Positions 33,300 through 42,099 of a stretch of DNA of 64,000 nt are shown piece by piece. This DNA is from CAVRQM01 sp965246915 (GTDB lineage: Bacteria > Pseudomonadota > Alphaproteobacteria > Acetobacterales > Acetobacteraceae): assembly GCA_965246915.1 (NCBI GenBank), contig CBDFGB010000010.1, positions 190,623 to 254,622 of the forward strand. Reading direction: 5' to 3'. How positions within the stretch are numbered: the first letter of the stretch is position 1; every line of letters begins with the position of its first letter. The notes under the pieces are model-generated. The model was given only the letters and a program-made list of their open reading frames with translations, was not told where the DNA came from and searched no databases. The position numbers were made by a program, and so were the translations under genes.

Positions 33300-34898
33300 T
33301 CATGCCATCAGATCGCGATACGACTTCTGATCCTCGTACATCCGCCGGAACACGGCGTACTTCGCGGCATGATAGCGGGCCGTCTCGCCGCCCTGCGGGC
33401 GCACCGCGATCCTTGCGCGCGTCATCGCCGCCATGGCGCCCGCAACATCCGGGTGCGCGCCGCCCGCGACCGCCCCGAGCACCGCGGCCCCCAGCAATAC
33501 CGCGTCCGGCTCCTCCGGCAGCGCCAACGCGCAGCCGGTCGCATCGGCGTGCTCGCGCAAGAAGACAGCGTTCTTGGTCAGGCCGCCGCACGCCAGGATC
33601 GTCTCGATGGCATAGCCGCCCTGGTTCAGCGTCTCCAGGATATGCCGCGTGCCGTAGGCGATCGCCTGAATCGTCGCGAGATAGGTTACGGCCAGTTCCT
33701 CGACCCCGCGATCGAGCGTCAGGCCGTCGATCATCCCGCGCAACGTCGCGTCGGCGCGTGGCGAGCGATTGCCATGGAAATACGGCAAGACGTGAAGTCC
33801 TCGGGTGATCGACGCCGGTACGCCCTCGCCCATGCCGGCGAGGACCGCGTTCAGGGCCTCGTATGGATTGCCGACGGATCGCAGCCGCGCGCCCTCGGCG
33901 TGGCCATCGATCACCCGGTCGATGAGTGCTCCGGTCGCGGACTGGCCGCCCTCGTTGAGCCAGAGCCCCGGGACCATGGCGGAGAAATAGGGACCCCAGA
34001 CGCCCGGCACGAAGCGCGGTTCGGCGGAGACCGCCATGTGGCAGTTCGACGTGCCGCAGACCAGCGCAAGCCGGCGCGACAGGTCGGTCGTCTCGCCGCC
34101 GATCGTGGCGCCGATGGTGCCGATCCCGCCGGCATGCGCGTCGATCGCGGACGCGCCGACCGGCGTGCCCGCGGACAATCCTAATTCGGCCGCCGCCCGC
34201 GCGGAAAGCCCCGGCCCGATCGCCGCGCCCATCGGCAGGATGGCCCGGCCCAGCCGGCCGAATTCCTCGCGCGCGAGGTCCCCGAGGCCGATCGCCTCGA
34301 AGAACCCTCCGTCCCAGCGATTCTCATGGCCGAGATAGGTCCATTTGCAGACGGTCGAGCACAGCGACCGCGAATGATCCCCGGTGGCGCGCCAGGTCAG
34401 CCAATCCGACAGGTCGGTGAAACTCGACGCGGCGGCGTAGCGGGTTGGCAGATGTCGCTTCAGCCAAAGCAGCTTCGGAACCTGCATCTCGAGCGAAATA
34501 CGTCCGCCGACATAGCGAAGCACGTCGTGCGCGCCGGCGTTGATCTCATCCGCCTCGGCCCGCGCGCGATGGTCCATCCAGACGAGGATGTCCTGCGTGG
34601 CCGCACCGTCCGGATCGACGGAAACCGGAGTTCCGTCCGGGCCCGAGACGACCATCGAGCAGGTGGCGTCGAAGCCCAGGCCGCGAATGACGATGCGCAG
34701 GCCCGCCTCGGCGAGCGCCTCGCGGACGGACGCCACGACGGCGGACCAGATATCGCCGGAGGATTGCTGTGCGTAGCCCGGGCGCGGGCGCCATATCGCG
34801 ATCTCTCGAGAGGCCGCGCCGAGCCTGCGGCCCGAAAGATCGAACACGCCGGCGCGGGCGCTGCCGGTGCCAACATCCACTCCAACGACCGCTTCCAT
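33300..34898 (-). CDS. FGGY family pentulose kinase (D-ribulokinase-like)
   Basis: 532 residues from ATG 34898. The N-terminal GVDVGTGSARAGVFD and WMDHRARAEADEIN are characteristic of the FGGY pentulose-kinase branch related to D-ribulokinase. GGIGTIGATIGGE, LVCGTSNCHMAVS and ILACGGLTKNAVFL are the C-terminal domain landmarks. The expected reaction is ATP-dependent phosphorylation of a pentulose, D-ribulose being most likely. It is the first gene of the polyol operon and is divergent from the dimethylamine demethylase genes. Substrate is inference. Confidence 0.92.
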   Translation of the reverse strand: MEAVVGVDVGTGSARAGVFDLSGRRLGAASREIAIWRPRPGYAQQSSGDIWSAVVASVREALAEAGLRIVIRGLGFDATCSMVVSGPDGTPVSVDPDGAATQDILVWMDHRARAEADEINAGAHDVLRYVGGRISLEMQVPKLLWLKRHLPTRYAAASSFTDLSDWLTWRATGDHSRSLCSTVCKWTYLGHENRWDGGFFEAIGLGDLAREEFGRLGRAILPMGAAIGPGLSARAAAELGLSAGTPVGASAIDAHAGGIGTIGATIGGETTDLSRRLALVCGTSNCHMAVSAEPRFVPGVWGPYFSAMVPGLWLNEGGQSATGALIDRVIDGHAEGARLRSVGNPYEALNAVLAGMGEGVPASITRGLHVLPYFHGNRSPRADATLRGMIDGLTLDRGVEELAVTYLATIQAIAYGTRHILETLNQGGYAIETILACGGLTKNAVFLREHADATGCALALPEEPDAVLLGAAVLGAVAGGAHPDVAGAMAAMTRARIAVRPQGGETARYHAAKYAVFRRMYEDQKSYRDLMA

Positions 34899-35005
34899 AC
34901 GCGGCACCAAGCACGGCCATCGACCGCCCGCAATGCTCGCGTTGTTGCCGGCGAACGCGCGTCCGTGTCACATGACGCGATGCACAGGAATGGGCGCGTG
35001 ATGTC

Positions 35006-35488
35006 GTGAGGTTCTCGGCTGACCTTCATCCGGGCACCAAGAGTCGGCCACTGTACCGCACGCCGGCACCGGATCCGTCGGCAACTCGCCACCTCATCGT
35101 TTCGCAGGCGCCGGTGCCGCTGCCGCGTTCGTTCGACGGGCATGTCGTCGTCTTTCGCACCGGTGCCGACCTCGCCGCCGAACTTTCGGTGGCCGTGACG
35201 GGACTGCGCCTCTATGTCTTCGGGGGCGAGGCGTTTGTCTGGGACATGTTCCGCGTGGCGCTGCAGTCCGGCCTCGACGCGGACGAGATCTTCCTGCACC
35301 CGGATGTCGGCAGGCGGCGGGTCCAATGCATCCACTGCAAGACGGTTGCCGAGGAGGTCGCGGCGCCGGAACTGGATTGCCCTGGCTGCGGCTTGCGGCT
35401 CCTGGTCCGCGACCATTTCTCTCGCCGCCTCGCGGCGTTCCAGGGTGTGGCAATGCGCGGCGCCACGCGCGGCGAGGCCACGCGATGA
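35006..35488 (+). CDS. dmmA: Dimethylamine monooxygenase small subunit (DmmA-like)
   Basis: 160 residues from GTG 35006 (weak ribosome site; start tentative). The C-terminal part has a four-Cys cluster (QCIHCK ... DCPGCG) in a zinc-ribbon or rubredoxin-like spacing, preceding RDHFSRRLAAFQGV. I recognise this as the small subunit associated with haem-dependent dimethylamine monooxygenases. The stop overlaps the ATG of the reductase gene (ATGA). With the next two genes it should demethylate dimethylamine to methylamine + formaldehyde. Subunit lettering differs between reports. Confidence 0.78.
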   Translation: MRFSADLHPGTKSRPLYRTPAPDPSATRHLIVSQAPVPLPRSFDGHVVVFRTGADLAAELSVAVTGLRLYVFGGEAFVWDMFRVALQSGLDADEIFLHPDVGRRRVQCIHCKTVAEEVAAPELDCPGCGLRLLVRDHFSRRLAAFQGVAMRGATRGEATR

Positions 35489-36417
35489 TCGCGGCGCGCA
35501 TCCGCGAGGCCGAGAGGCTGTCGCCCACCTTGCGGCGGTTCGTCCTGGAGCCCGCAGACGGCGGCAGGTTCGCGCCGATCGAAGCAGGGGCGCATGCGCT
35601 GCTGTCGTTGCGGACCGGCGGACGGCTGCGGCGCAACGCCTATTCGCTCACTCGCCTGCCCGAGGACGGCCGCAGCCTGGAGATCATCGTGCGGCGTATC
35701 GCGGGGTCGCGCGGCGGCTCGGCATTCCTGCACGAGGCGACGCGGCCGGGCGATGTGCTGGGGGTCGGCGCGCCGCAGAACCTGTTTCCCATTGCGAAGC
35801 ACGCGCGCCGCCACCTGCTGTTTTCCGCGGGTATCGGCATCACCCCGTTTCTGGCCTATCTCGAAACCCTTCGTCGCGAGGATGTGCCAGCCAGGCTGCA
35901 CCAGTTCTGTCGCGCGGACGAAGCGGACGTTTTCGCCCGGCTGCTCGCGGATCACGCGCCCAGTGCCTCGCTGCATGCACCCGCAGAAAGGCCGGCGCTG
36001 GCCACGCTGCTGCAAGGCCAGCCGATCGGCACGCACGTCTCCGTCTGCGGCCCGGAAGCGTTCATGCGCGATGTCGAGACGGCCGCGCTCGCCGCCGGCT
36101 TTCCGCCAAGCAAAATCCACCGGGAAAGCTTCGGTGGCGCGGCGCCTGGCGCGGCCTTCGTCGCGGTGCTGGCCCGCAGCGCCCGGCGCGTGGCGGTAGA
36201 GTCCGACATGTCGTTGCTGGAGGCGCTGGAGCGGGATGGGCTTGAGCCGCCGAGCCTCTGTCGCGGCGGCGTGTGCGGCCAGTGCCGCATGGCCGTGCTG
36301 TCCGGCGTGCCGGATCATCGGGACCACGTGCTCTCACCGGCAGAGCGCGATCGGGGCGATGCCATCATGACCTGCATGTCGCGCGCCACGACCGCCGAAC
36401 TGGTGCTGGATTTCTGA
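35485..36417 (+). CDS. Reductase component of dimethylamine monooxygenase (VanB-type)
   Basis: 310 residues in VanB/phthalate-dioxygenase-reductase order. A flavin-binding barrel comes first (RNAYSLTRLP), then an NAD(P)-binding domain (FSAGIGITPFLAYLE, VSVCGPEAFM), then a C-terminal plant-type [2Fe-2S] ferredoxin with CRGGVCGQC...IMTCMS. It passes electrons from NAD(P)H to the haem subunit encoded next. ATG 35485 overlaps the upstream TGA, and its own stop overlaps the next ATG (TGATG). Confidence 0.92.
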   Translation: MIAARIREAERLSPTLRRFVLEPADGGRFAPIEAGAHALLSLRTGGRLRRNAYSLTRLPEDGRSLEIIVRRIAGSRGGSAFLHEATRPGDVLGVGAPQNLFPIAKHARRHLLFSAGIGITPFLAYLETLRREDVPARLHQFCRADEADVFARLLADHAPSASLHAPAERPALATLLQGQPIGTHVSVCGPEAFMRDVETAALAAGFPPSKIHRESFGGAAPGAAFVAVLARSARRVAVESDMSLLEALERDGLEPPSLCRGGVCGQCRMAVLSGVPDHRDHVLSPAERDRGDAIMTCMSRATTAELVLDF

Positions 36418-37460
36418 TGGACGAAGTGACAATCTTCCGCGAGCCGTTCACGTTTCGCAATAGCGACGCGGCGGTCCTGCGGTTCCCCTTCCCCTTCCGC
36501 GAAGACCGCTACGGCTACTACGTCAATCTCGAACCGCATGTGCGCGGCGGCCCTACGGCGGCGTTCGACGCGGTGTTCGATGTCGATGAGCACTATGCGG
36601 CCGAATGCGCCGAACGGGCGCACATCCTCGCCGCCGACCCGAAGCGCTGCCAGGTGCTGCCGCACATGCGCGCGGCCGAGTGGGACACTCTCGAACTGCT
36701 GATGGAGAGTCTGGCCGGCGACTATCCGGAGCATTTCGCGCTGGCGCGCGACGGGACCGATTGGCGCTGGACCAACCGACTCCTGGGTATCGAGCAGCGC
36801 TTCGTGTTCGGCGACGCGGCGAGCCTGCCCTGCCCGCCCTTCGAATATATCACCCGGCAGGCGCAGGGCGACTTCACGCTCCAGGACCAGCGCGACGGCA
36901 CGCTGTGGCTCGACGGCGGTATCCTGACCACGCCGTCCGGCTGGTCGCTCGATTTCAACCTGGGGATGAATTTCCACGAACTGCATGGGCCGGTGCCGGT
37001 CGCGCACGAGACGGGCGTCTTCGACGGCGCGCTGCGTTATCTGCTGGCACTGCCCCATGGCAGCCCGGCGCGGCGGGTGAACTGGGCCATCACGGTCAAT
37101 CCGCGTCTCGATTGCTCGGCCGAGACCTCACATCTCTGGGGCGACGACGACGCCCACGTCACGGCCGAGAATGTCGGCCGGATCGTCTGCCTGCGGGTCG
37201 AGTTGCAGACGCTGTTCCGGCTGCCGCGCAGCAACGCGATCCTGTTCGGAATCCGCTGCTACCTGATCCGGCTGGAGGAGCTGGTGCGAGTGGGCAAATG
37301 GGCGCGGCGGCTGCATCGCGTCATTGCGAACATCGACCCGCGGGTCGCCGAGTATAAGGGCATCACCCGGACTGGGCCGCTCATCTCCGGCTATCTCGCA
37401 ACGTTCGACGACGGCGCGCCGACCGGGCCAGGCAGCGGGCCCGACCAGGATTTTCTTTGA
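36417..37460 (+). CDS. Haem-dependent oxidative N-demethylase (DUF3445/HODM alpha-like)
   Basis: 347 residues of the family formerly DUF3445. Blocks seen are RFPFPFREDRYGYYVNLEP, WRWTNRLLGIEQRFVFGD, PFEYITRQAQGDFTLQ, LWLDGGILTTPSGWSLDFNLGM and LRVELQTLFRLPRSNAILFGIR. Family members bind haem and oxidatively demethylate secondary amines such as dimethylamine. ATG 36417 overlaps the reductase stop. The product methylamine is the substrate of GmaS encoded downstream. Confidence 0.9.
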   Translation: MDEVTIFREPFTFRNSDAAVLRFPFPFREDRYGYYVNLEPHVRGGPTAAFDAVFDVDEHYAAECAERAHILAADPKRCQVLPHMRAAEWDTLELLMESLAGDYPEHFALARDGTDWRWTNRLLGIEQRFVFGDAASLPCPPFEYITRQAQGDFTLQDQRDGTLWLDGGILTTPSGWSLDFNLGMNFHELHGPVPVAHETGVFDGALRYLLALPHGSPARRVNWAITVNPRLDCSAETSHLWGDDDAHVTAENVGRIVCLRVELQTLFRLPRSNAILFGIRCYLIRLEELVRVGKWARRLHRVIANIDPRVAEYKGITRTGPLISGYLATFDDGAPTGPGSGPDQDFL

Positions 37461-37486
37461 ACGCGCCCGATGGTAGCGCTTAGGCG

Positions 37487-38368
37487 ATGTGCGGCATCGT
37501 CGGCCTTTTTCTCAAGGACCCTTCGCTGGAGCCGGCGCTGGGCGCGATGCTCGCCGGCATGCTGGGGGTGTTGACCGATCGAGGGCCGGACAGCGCCGGA
37601 TTTGCCGTCTATGGACCGCTTACCGTCGGCCAGCTTCGGCTGACGTTGCGATTGCCTCCGGACGAGGATGCGACGACGCTGTCGGCTCGTCTCGATGTCG
37701 ATGGGTCGGCGACCATCCGAGCCGATCATGCGATCTTGAGCATTCCCGAAGATGCCGAGATGGCGGTGCGGTCCCGCCTGCCTGCCGTCTCCGCGGCACG
37801 GATCGTCTCCGTCGGGCGCCGTATGGAGATGTACAAGCGCGTCGGCCTGCCCGAGGCCGTCGGGCGCGACCTTGGGCTGCCCACGATGTCCGGCTCGCAC
37901 GCAATCGGTCACACGCGGATGGCGACCGAGAGTGCCGTCACCACTGACGGGGCGCATCCGTTCTCGACCGGACGCGACCAATGCCTCGTGCACAACGGCA
38001 GCCTGTCAAACCACAACGATCTGCGCCGGCGGCTGCGGCGGCGGGGTATGCTTTTCGTTACGGAGAACGATACCGAGGTGGCCGCGCAATACCTGTCGGC
38101 GCGTCTGGCGGACGGCGAGAGCCTGCAGGACGCGCTGAGCGCGGCGCTGGAGGATTTGGACGGATTCTACACGTTCGTCGTCGGCACGGAGGACGGGTTC
38201 GGCGTGGTGCGCGACCCGATCGCCTGCAAGCCGGCGGTCATTGCCGAGACCGACCGCTACGTGGCGTTCGGCAGCGAGTATCGCGCGCTGGTCGACCTTC
38301 CGGACATCGAGCGCGCCCGCGTGTTCGAGCCGGAGCCAGCGCGGGTCTACGCCTGGAGCCGCGCGTGA
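37487..38368 (+). CDS. mgsA: N-methylglutamate synthase subunit A (class II glutamine amidotransferase)
   Basis: 293 residues. Ntn-type amidotransferase with catalytic Cys2 in MCGIVGLFL, then LTDRGPDSAGFAVYG, IGHTRMATES, HNGSLSNHNDLRRRL and ENDTEVAAQYL. MgsA works with MgsB and MgsC, a split glutamate-synthase-like complex that converts gamma-glutamylmethylamide to N-methylglutamate. The stop overlaps the GTG of mgsB. 26 bases separate it from the demethylase gene. Confidence 0.92.
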   Translation: MCGIVGLFLKDPSLEPALGAMLAGMLGVLTDRGPDSAGFAVYGPLTVGQLRLTLRLPPDEDATTLSARLDVDGSATIRADHAILSIPEDAEMAVRSRLPAVSAARIVSVGRRMEMYKRVGLPEAVGRDLGLPTMSGSHAIGHTRMATESAVTTDGAHPFSTGRDQCLVHNGSLSNHNDLRRRLRRRGMLFVTENDTEVAAQYLSARLADGESLQDALSAALEDLDGFYTFVVGTEDGFGVVRDPIACKPAVIAETDRYVAFGSEYRALVDLPDIERARVFEPEPARVYAWSRA

Positions 38369-39054
38369 CGGAGGTTCGCGATCTGGCGCAGACCAGGCTG
38401 CGCGACCTGCACGCGACGCTTCATGCGTTGCCGAGCGATACCAACCGCACCGAATGGGTGATCCGCAATCCGCGCGGCGCGCACGCGGTCGGCGTGGGCG
38501 TGACCGCGCCGATCGACATCCGGATCGACGGTCATTGTGGCTACTATGCCGCCGGCATGAATGACGGCGCACGCGTGCGTATCGAAGGCAACGCGGGGCC
38601 GGGCGTCGCCGAGAACATGATGGCCGGGGAGGTTCGCGTCGCGGGCAATGCGAGCCAGTCGGCGGGAGCGACCGCGCGTGGCGGGCTTCTGGTGATCGAC
38701 GGCAACGCCGGCGCTCGCTGCGGCATCTCGATGAAGGGCGTCGACATCGTCGTGCGAGGCGATGTCGGACACTTGTCAGCGTTCATGGCGCAGGCCGGCA
38801 ACCTGGTGGTCTGCGGCGACGCCGGCGAAGCGCTGGGCGACAGCCTGTACGAGGCGCGCATCTTCGTCGCGGGGTCGGTCGCAAGTCTCGGAGCCGATTG
38901 CGAAGAGAAGGCATTTTCTGACGAGACGCGCACATCGTTGCGGGCGTTGCTGGATCGCGCCGGCTTCCGCGATGTCGATGCGGCGGCATTCCGGCAATAC
39001 GGCTCTGCGCGGCGGCTGTACCATTTCAACGTCGCTCATGCGGGGGCGTATTGA
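38365..39054 (+). CDS. mgsB: N-methylglutamate synthase subunit B (GXGXG domain)
   Basis: 229 residues, a beta-helix GXGXG domain like the glutamate synthase C-terminal part. Repeated turns include RIEGNAGPGVAENMMAGEV, VAGNASQSAGATARGG and VIDGNAGARCGISMKG. The start is GTG 38365 (GTGA overlap with mgsA). It is the structural and ammonia-channel-related partner in the Mgs complex. Confidence 0.92.
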   Translation: MTEVRDLAQTRLRDLHATLHALPSDTNRTEWVIRNPRGAHAVGVGVTAPIDIRIDGHCGYYAAGMNDGARVRIEGNAGPGVAENMMAGEVRVAGNASQSAGATARGGLLVIDGNAGARCGISMKGVDIVVRGDVGHLSAFMAQAGNLVVCGDAGEALGDSLYEARIFVAGSVASLGADCEEKAFSDETRTSLRALLDRAGFRDVDAAAFRQYGSARRLYHFNVAHAGAY

Positions 39055-39055
39055 C

Positions 39056-40366
39056 GTGACCCCCCCACGATTCTCCGCCACTTTCGACCCGCACACGCAG
39101 GCCGAAATCCGTCGTGCGGCGGCGACCGGAATCTACGACATCCGCGGCGGCGGGGCGAAACGCAAACTTCCGCATTTCGACGACCTGCTGTTCCTCGGCG
39201 CGTCGATCTCCCGCTATCCGCTCGAGGGCTATCGCGAACGCTGCGGCACCGACGTAACTTTAGGTGCCCGCCACGGCGAGAATCCTTTGCGGCTGAAAAT
39301 TCCAGTGATGATCGCCGGCATGAGTTTCGGCGCGCTGTCGGGACAGGCCAAGGAGGCCCTCGGGCGCGGCGCCACGCTCGCCGGCACCAGCACCACGACC
39401 GGCGACGGCGGCATGACGGAGGAGGAGCGCGGGCACTCGGCGACGCTGGTCTATCAGTATCTGCCGTCACGCTACGGCATGAATCCGCGCGATCTGCGCC
39501 GGGCCGACGCGATCGAGATCGTGGTCGGCCAGGGCGCCAAACCCGGCGGCGGCGGGATGCTGCTGGGCCAGAAGATCTCGCCGCGCGTGGCCGCGATGCG
39601 CACATTGCCGGAGGGTATCGACCAGCGGAGCGCGTGCCGCCATCCCGACTGGACCGGCCCCGACGACCTTCAGATCAAGATTCTGGAGTTGCGCGAGATC
39701 ACCGCGTGGAAGACGCCGATCTTCGTGAAAGTGGGTGCGAGCCGGCCATACTACGACACCGCGCTCGCGGTGAAGGCCGGGGCCGACGCGGTGATCCTGG
39801 ACGGGATGCAGGGCGGCACGGCGGCGACGCAGGAGGTGTTCATCGAGCATGTCGGCCTGCCGATCTTGGCGGCAATCCGTCCGGCGGTGCAGGCGCTGAT
39901 GGATCTGGACGTGCACCGCGAGGTTCAACTCGTCGTCTCCGGCGGCATTCGCGGCGGTGCCGATATGGCGAAAGCCTTGGCTCTCGGCGCGGACGCGGTG
40001 GCGATTGGCACCGCCGCGCTGATCGCGCTCGGCGACAACGATCCGGCGCTGGAAGCCGAGTATGCGGCGCTCGGCACGACGGCGGGCGCGTACGACGACT
40101 GGCACGAGGGTCGCGATCCCGCCGGCATCACCACGCAGGACCCGGCGCTGGCGGCGCGCCTGGATCCGGTGCTGGGCGGCCGGCGGCTGGCGAATTTCCT
40201 GTCGGTCATGACGATGGAGGCTCAGGCGGTGGCCCGGGCGTGCGGCAAGAGCCATCTGCGCAATCTGGAGCCGGAGGACCTCGTGGCGCTGACGATCGAG
40301 GCGGCGGCGATGGCGCGGGTGCCGTTGGCGGGGACCGATTGGATTCCAGGGCAGACGCAATTCTGA
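39056..40366 (+). CDS. mgsC: N-methylglutamate synthase subunit C (FMN glutamate-synthase-like)
   Basis: 436 residues of the FMN-binding glutamate synthase central fold: PVMIAGMSFGALSGQAK, GTSTTTGDGGM, GQGAKPGGGGMLLG, VKVGAS, DGMQGGTAATQEVF and VSGGIRGGADMAKALALGADAV. It transfers the methylamine group to 2-oxoglutarate carbon in the Mgs reaction, by family knowledge. GTG 39056 sits 1 base after the mgsB stop; an in-frame ATG at 39038 would overlap mgsB. Confidence 0.92.
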   Translation: MTPPRFSATFDPHTQAEIRRAAATGIYDIRGGGAKRKLPHFDDLLFLGASISRYPLEGYRERCGTDVTLGARHGENPLRLKIPVMIAGMSFGALSGQAKEALGRGATLAGTSTTTGDGGMTEEERGHSATLVYQYLPSRYGMNPRDLRRADAIEIVVGQGAKPGGGGMLLGQKISPRVAAMRTLPEGIDQRSACRHPDWTGPDDLQIKILELREITAWKTPIFVKVGASRPYYDTALAVKAGADAVILDGMQGGTAATQEVFIEHVGLPILAAIRPAVQALMDLDVHREVQLVVSGGIRGGADMAKALALGADAVAIGTAALIALGDNDPALEAEYAALGTTAGAYDDWHEGRDPAGITTQDPALAARLDPVLGGRRLANFLSVMTMEAQAVARACGKSHLRNLEPEDLVALTIEAAAMARVPLAGTDWIPGQTQF

Positions 40367-40457
40367 GGTACGCCCGAGCCCCCATATCGTCTTATTATCG
40401 TCATGATCGGGGCTTGACGAGATCGGAACGGTTGGGTGGCGGGCTGTGGAGATGACG

Positions 40458-41756
40458 ATGAACACCGACCTGTCCGCCATCGCCGCCGAGCGCGGCATCA
40501 AATACTTTCTGATCAGCTACACGGACCTGTTCGGCGCGCAGCGGGCGAAACTCGTGCCGGCGTCGGCGATCGGAGGGATGCAGCGAACCGGCGCGGGCTT
40601 CGCGGGGTTCGCCACCTGGCTCGACATGACGCCGGCCGATCCGGACCTGTTCGCCGTGCCCGACCCCGCAACGCTCATCCAACTCCCCTGGAAGCGCGAG
40701 ATCGGCTGGCTGGCGTCGGATCTCGTGATGAACGCACAATCAGTGCAGCAGGGTCCGCGGGACACGCTCAAGCGTGTAATGGCGGCCGCGGCCGCCCAAG
40801 GTCTTTCGATGAAGACCGGCGTCGAGGCCGAATTCTTCCTCGTCGCGCCAGACGGGAAGGCGATTTCCGACGACGCAGATACGGCGACGAAACCCTGTTA
40901 CGACCAGGGCGCGCTGCTGCGGCGATATGACGTCATCGCCGAGATCTGCGACGCGATGCTGGAGCTTGGGTGGGAGCCCTACCAGAACGACCACGAGGAC
41001 GGCAACGGCCAGTTCGAGATGAACTGGCACTATGCCGACGCCCTGGTCACCGCCGACCGGCACGCGTTCTTCAAGTTTCTCGTCAAAAGCGTCGCGGAAA
41101 AGCACGGCCTGCGCGCGACGTTCATGCCCAAGCCGTTCGCGAACCTGACCGGCTCCGGCTGCCACGCGCATGTCTCGCTCTGGCGCGGCGAGACGAATGT
41201 ATTCGAGGATCCGGCCGGCGAACTCGGCGTGTCGGCGCACGGCTATCACTTCCTCGGCGGCGTGATCGCGCATGCGGAAGCGCTCTGCGCACTGCTGAAC
41301 CCGACCGTGAACAGCTACAAGCGCATCAACGCTCCGCGTACTGTGTCCGGCGCCACATGGTCGCCAAACACTGTGACCTACAGCGGCAACAACCGCACGC
41401 ACATGATCCGCATCCCGGAAGGCGGACGGTTCGAGTTGCGGCTCGCTGACGGCGCCGCCAACCCCTACCTGCTGCAGGCGGGCATCTTGGCGGCGGGTCT
41501 GGACGGGATCGCGAACAAGGCGGACCCCGGGGCACGACTCGACATCAACATGTACACCGACGGGCATACCGTGGATGCCAGACGCTTGCCGCTCAACCTG
41601 CTTGACGCGATGCGTGCGCTACGGTCGTCCGAGGCGCTGCGCTCCGCGCTCGGGGCGAGCTTCGTTGACTCGTTCTGCAAGCTGAAGCAGACCGAGTGGG
41701 ACGATTACGCCCGCCACCTCACGCAATGGGAGCGCGACACGACGCTCGACTGCTGA
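40458..41756 (+). CDS. gmaS: Gamma-glutamylmethylamide synthetase (glutamine synthetase-like)
   Basis: 432 residues. GmaS ligates methylamine to glutamate with ATP, giving gamma-glutamylmethylamide. The type III GS-like sequence shows KYFLISYTDLFGAQRAKLVP, GAGFAGFATWLDMTP, the Glu site EAEFF, NGQFEMNW, ANLTGSGCHAHVS and the Arg-rich NRTHMIRIPEGGRFELRLADG. ATG 40458 is chosen because GTGGAG lies six bases upstream; ATG 40452 and GTG 40446 are in frame but poorly spaced. It closes the seven-gene methylated-amine operon; MgdABCD is not in the window. Confidence 0.94.
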   Translation: MNTDLSAIAAERGIKYFLISYTDLFGAQRAKLVPASAIGGMQRTGAGFAGFATWLDMTPADPDLFAVPDPATLIQLPWKREIGWLASDLVMNAQSVQQGPRDTLKRVMAAAAAQGLSMKTGVEAEFFLVAPDGKAISDDADTATKPCYDQGALLRRYDVIAEICDAMLELGWEPYQNDHEDGNGQFEMNWHYADALVTADRHAFFKFLVKSVAEKHGLRATFMPKPFANLTGSGCHAHVSLWRGETNVFEDPAGELGVSAHGYHFLGGVIAHAEALCALLNPTVNSYKRINAPRTVSGATWSPNTVTYSGNNRTHMIRIPEGGRFELRLADGAANPYLLQAGILAAGLDGIANKADPGARLDINMYTDGHTVDARRLPLNLLDAMRALRSSEALRSALGASFVDSFCKLKQTEWDDYARHLTQWERDTTLDC

Positions 41757-41767
41757 GTTGCCTCAGC
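41752..41767. terminator. Short hairpin between convergent gmaS and DUF1127
   Basis: GCTGAG (41752-41757), a TTGC loop and CTCAGC (41762-41767) form a 6-bp stem covering the gmaS stop and reaching the DUF1127 stop. There is no T-tract, so this is only a weak bidirectional terminator candidate. Confidence 0.3.
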
Positions 41768-41978
41768 GGGTAATGCGGCCGCGAGCCACGTCGGGGATGT
41801 CGCCCCGGCTGAGGCCGAGATCGGCCAACTGCCGGTTGCTGTATGTGTTCAGCTCGCGGGTCACGCGGGCGATCGTCTGACGCCGCCTGTTCCAAGCCTT
41901 GATCTGGTCAAGCATGGTGACGTTGATCTGCCGATCGCCAGTGGCGAATGCGGTCTGGTCATGGGTAATCGTGCTCAT
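41763..41978 (-). CDS. DUF1127 (YjiS-like) small protein
   Basis: 71 residues. The C-terminal 45 or so residues carry the DUF1127 pattern LDQIKAWNRRRQTIARVTRELNTY followed by SNRQLADLGLSRGDIPDVARG. These small, basic alphaproteobacterial proteins have been linked to RNA metabolism and stress, but this one's role is not known. The start is ATG 41978 with AGGAAA upstream. It sits between the gmaS and enolase genes. Confidence 0.85.
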   Translation of the reverse strand: MSTITHDQTAFATGDRQINVTMLDQIKAWNRRRQTIARVTRELNTYSNRQLADLGLSRGDIPDVARGRITR

Positions 41979-42099
41979 CGGGGTATTTCCTGTCGCTCAG
42001 TGGCGACGCCCCTCCCTGTCTCGAAAATCGATTTACGCTGCGCCGCACAATTCTCAACCCCCCGATGGTGCAATGCAGCATCACGAAACCGTGGGAGTA

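Noticed and set aside
40399..40430. Sequence resembling the REP element (GTCATGATCGGGGCTTGACGAGATCGG)
   Set aside because: The stem does not pair well and the match to 47174-47234 is weak; probably chance or a decayed copy.
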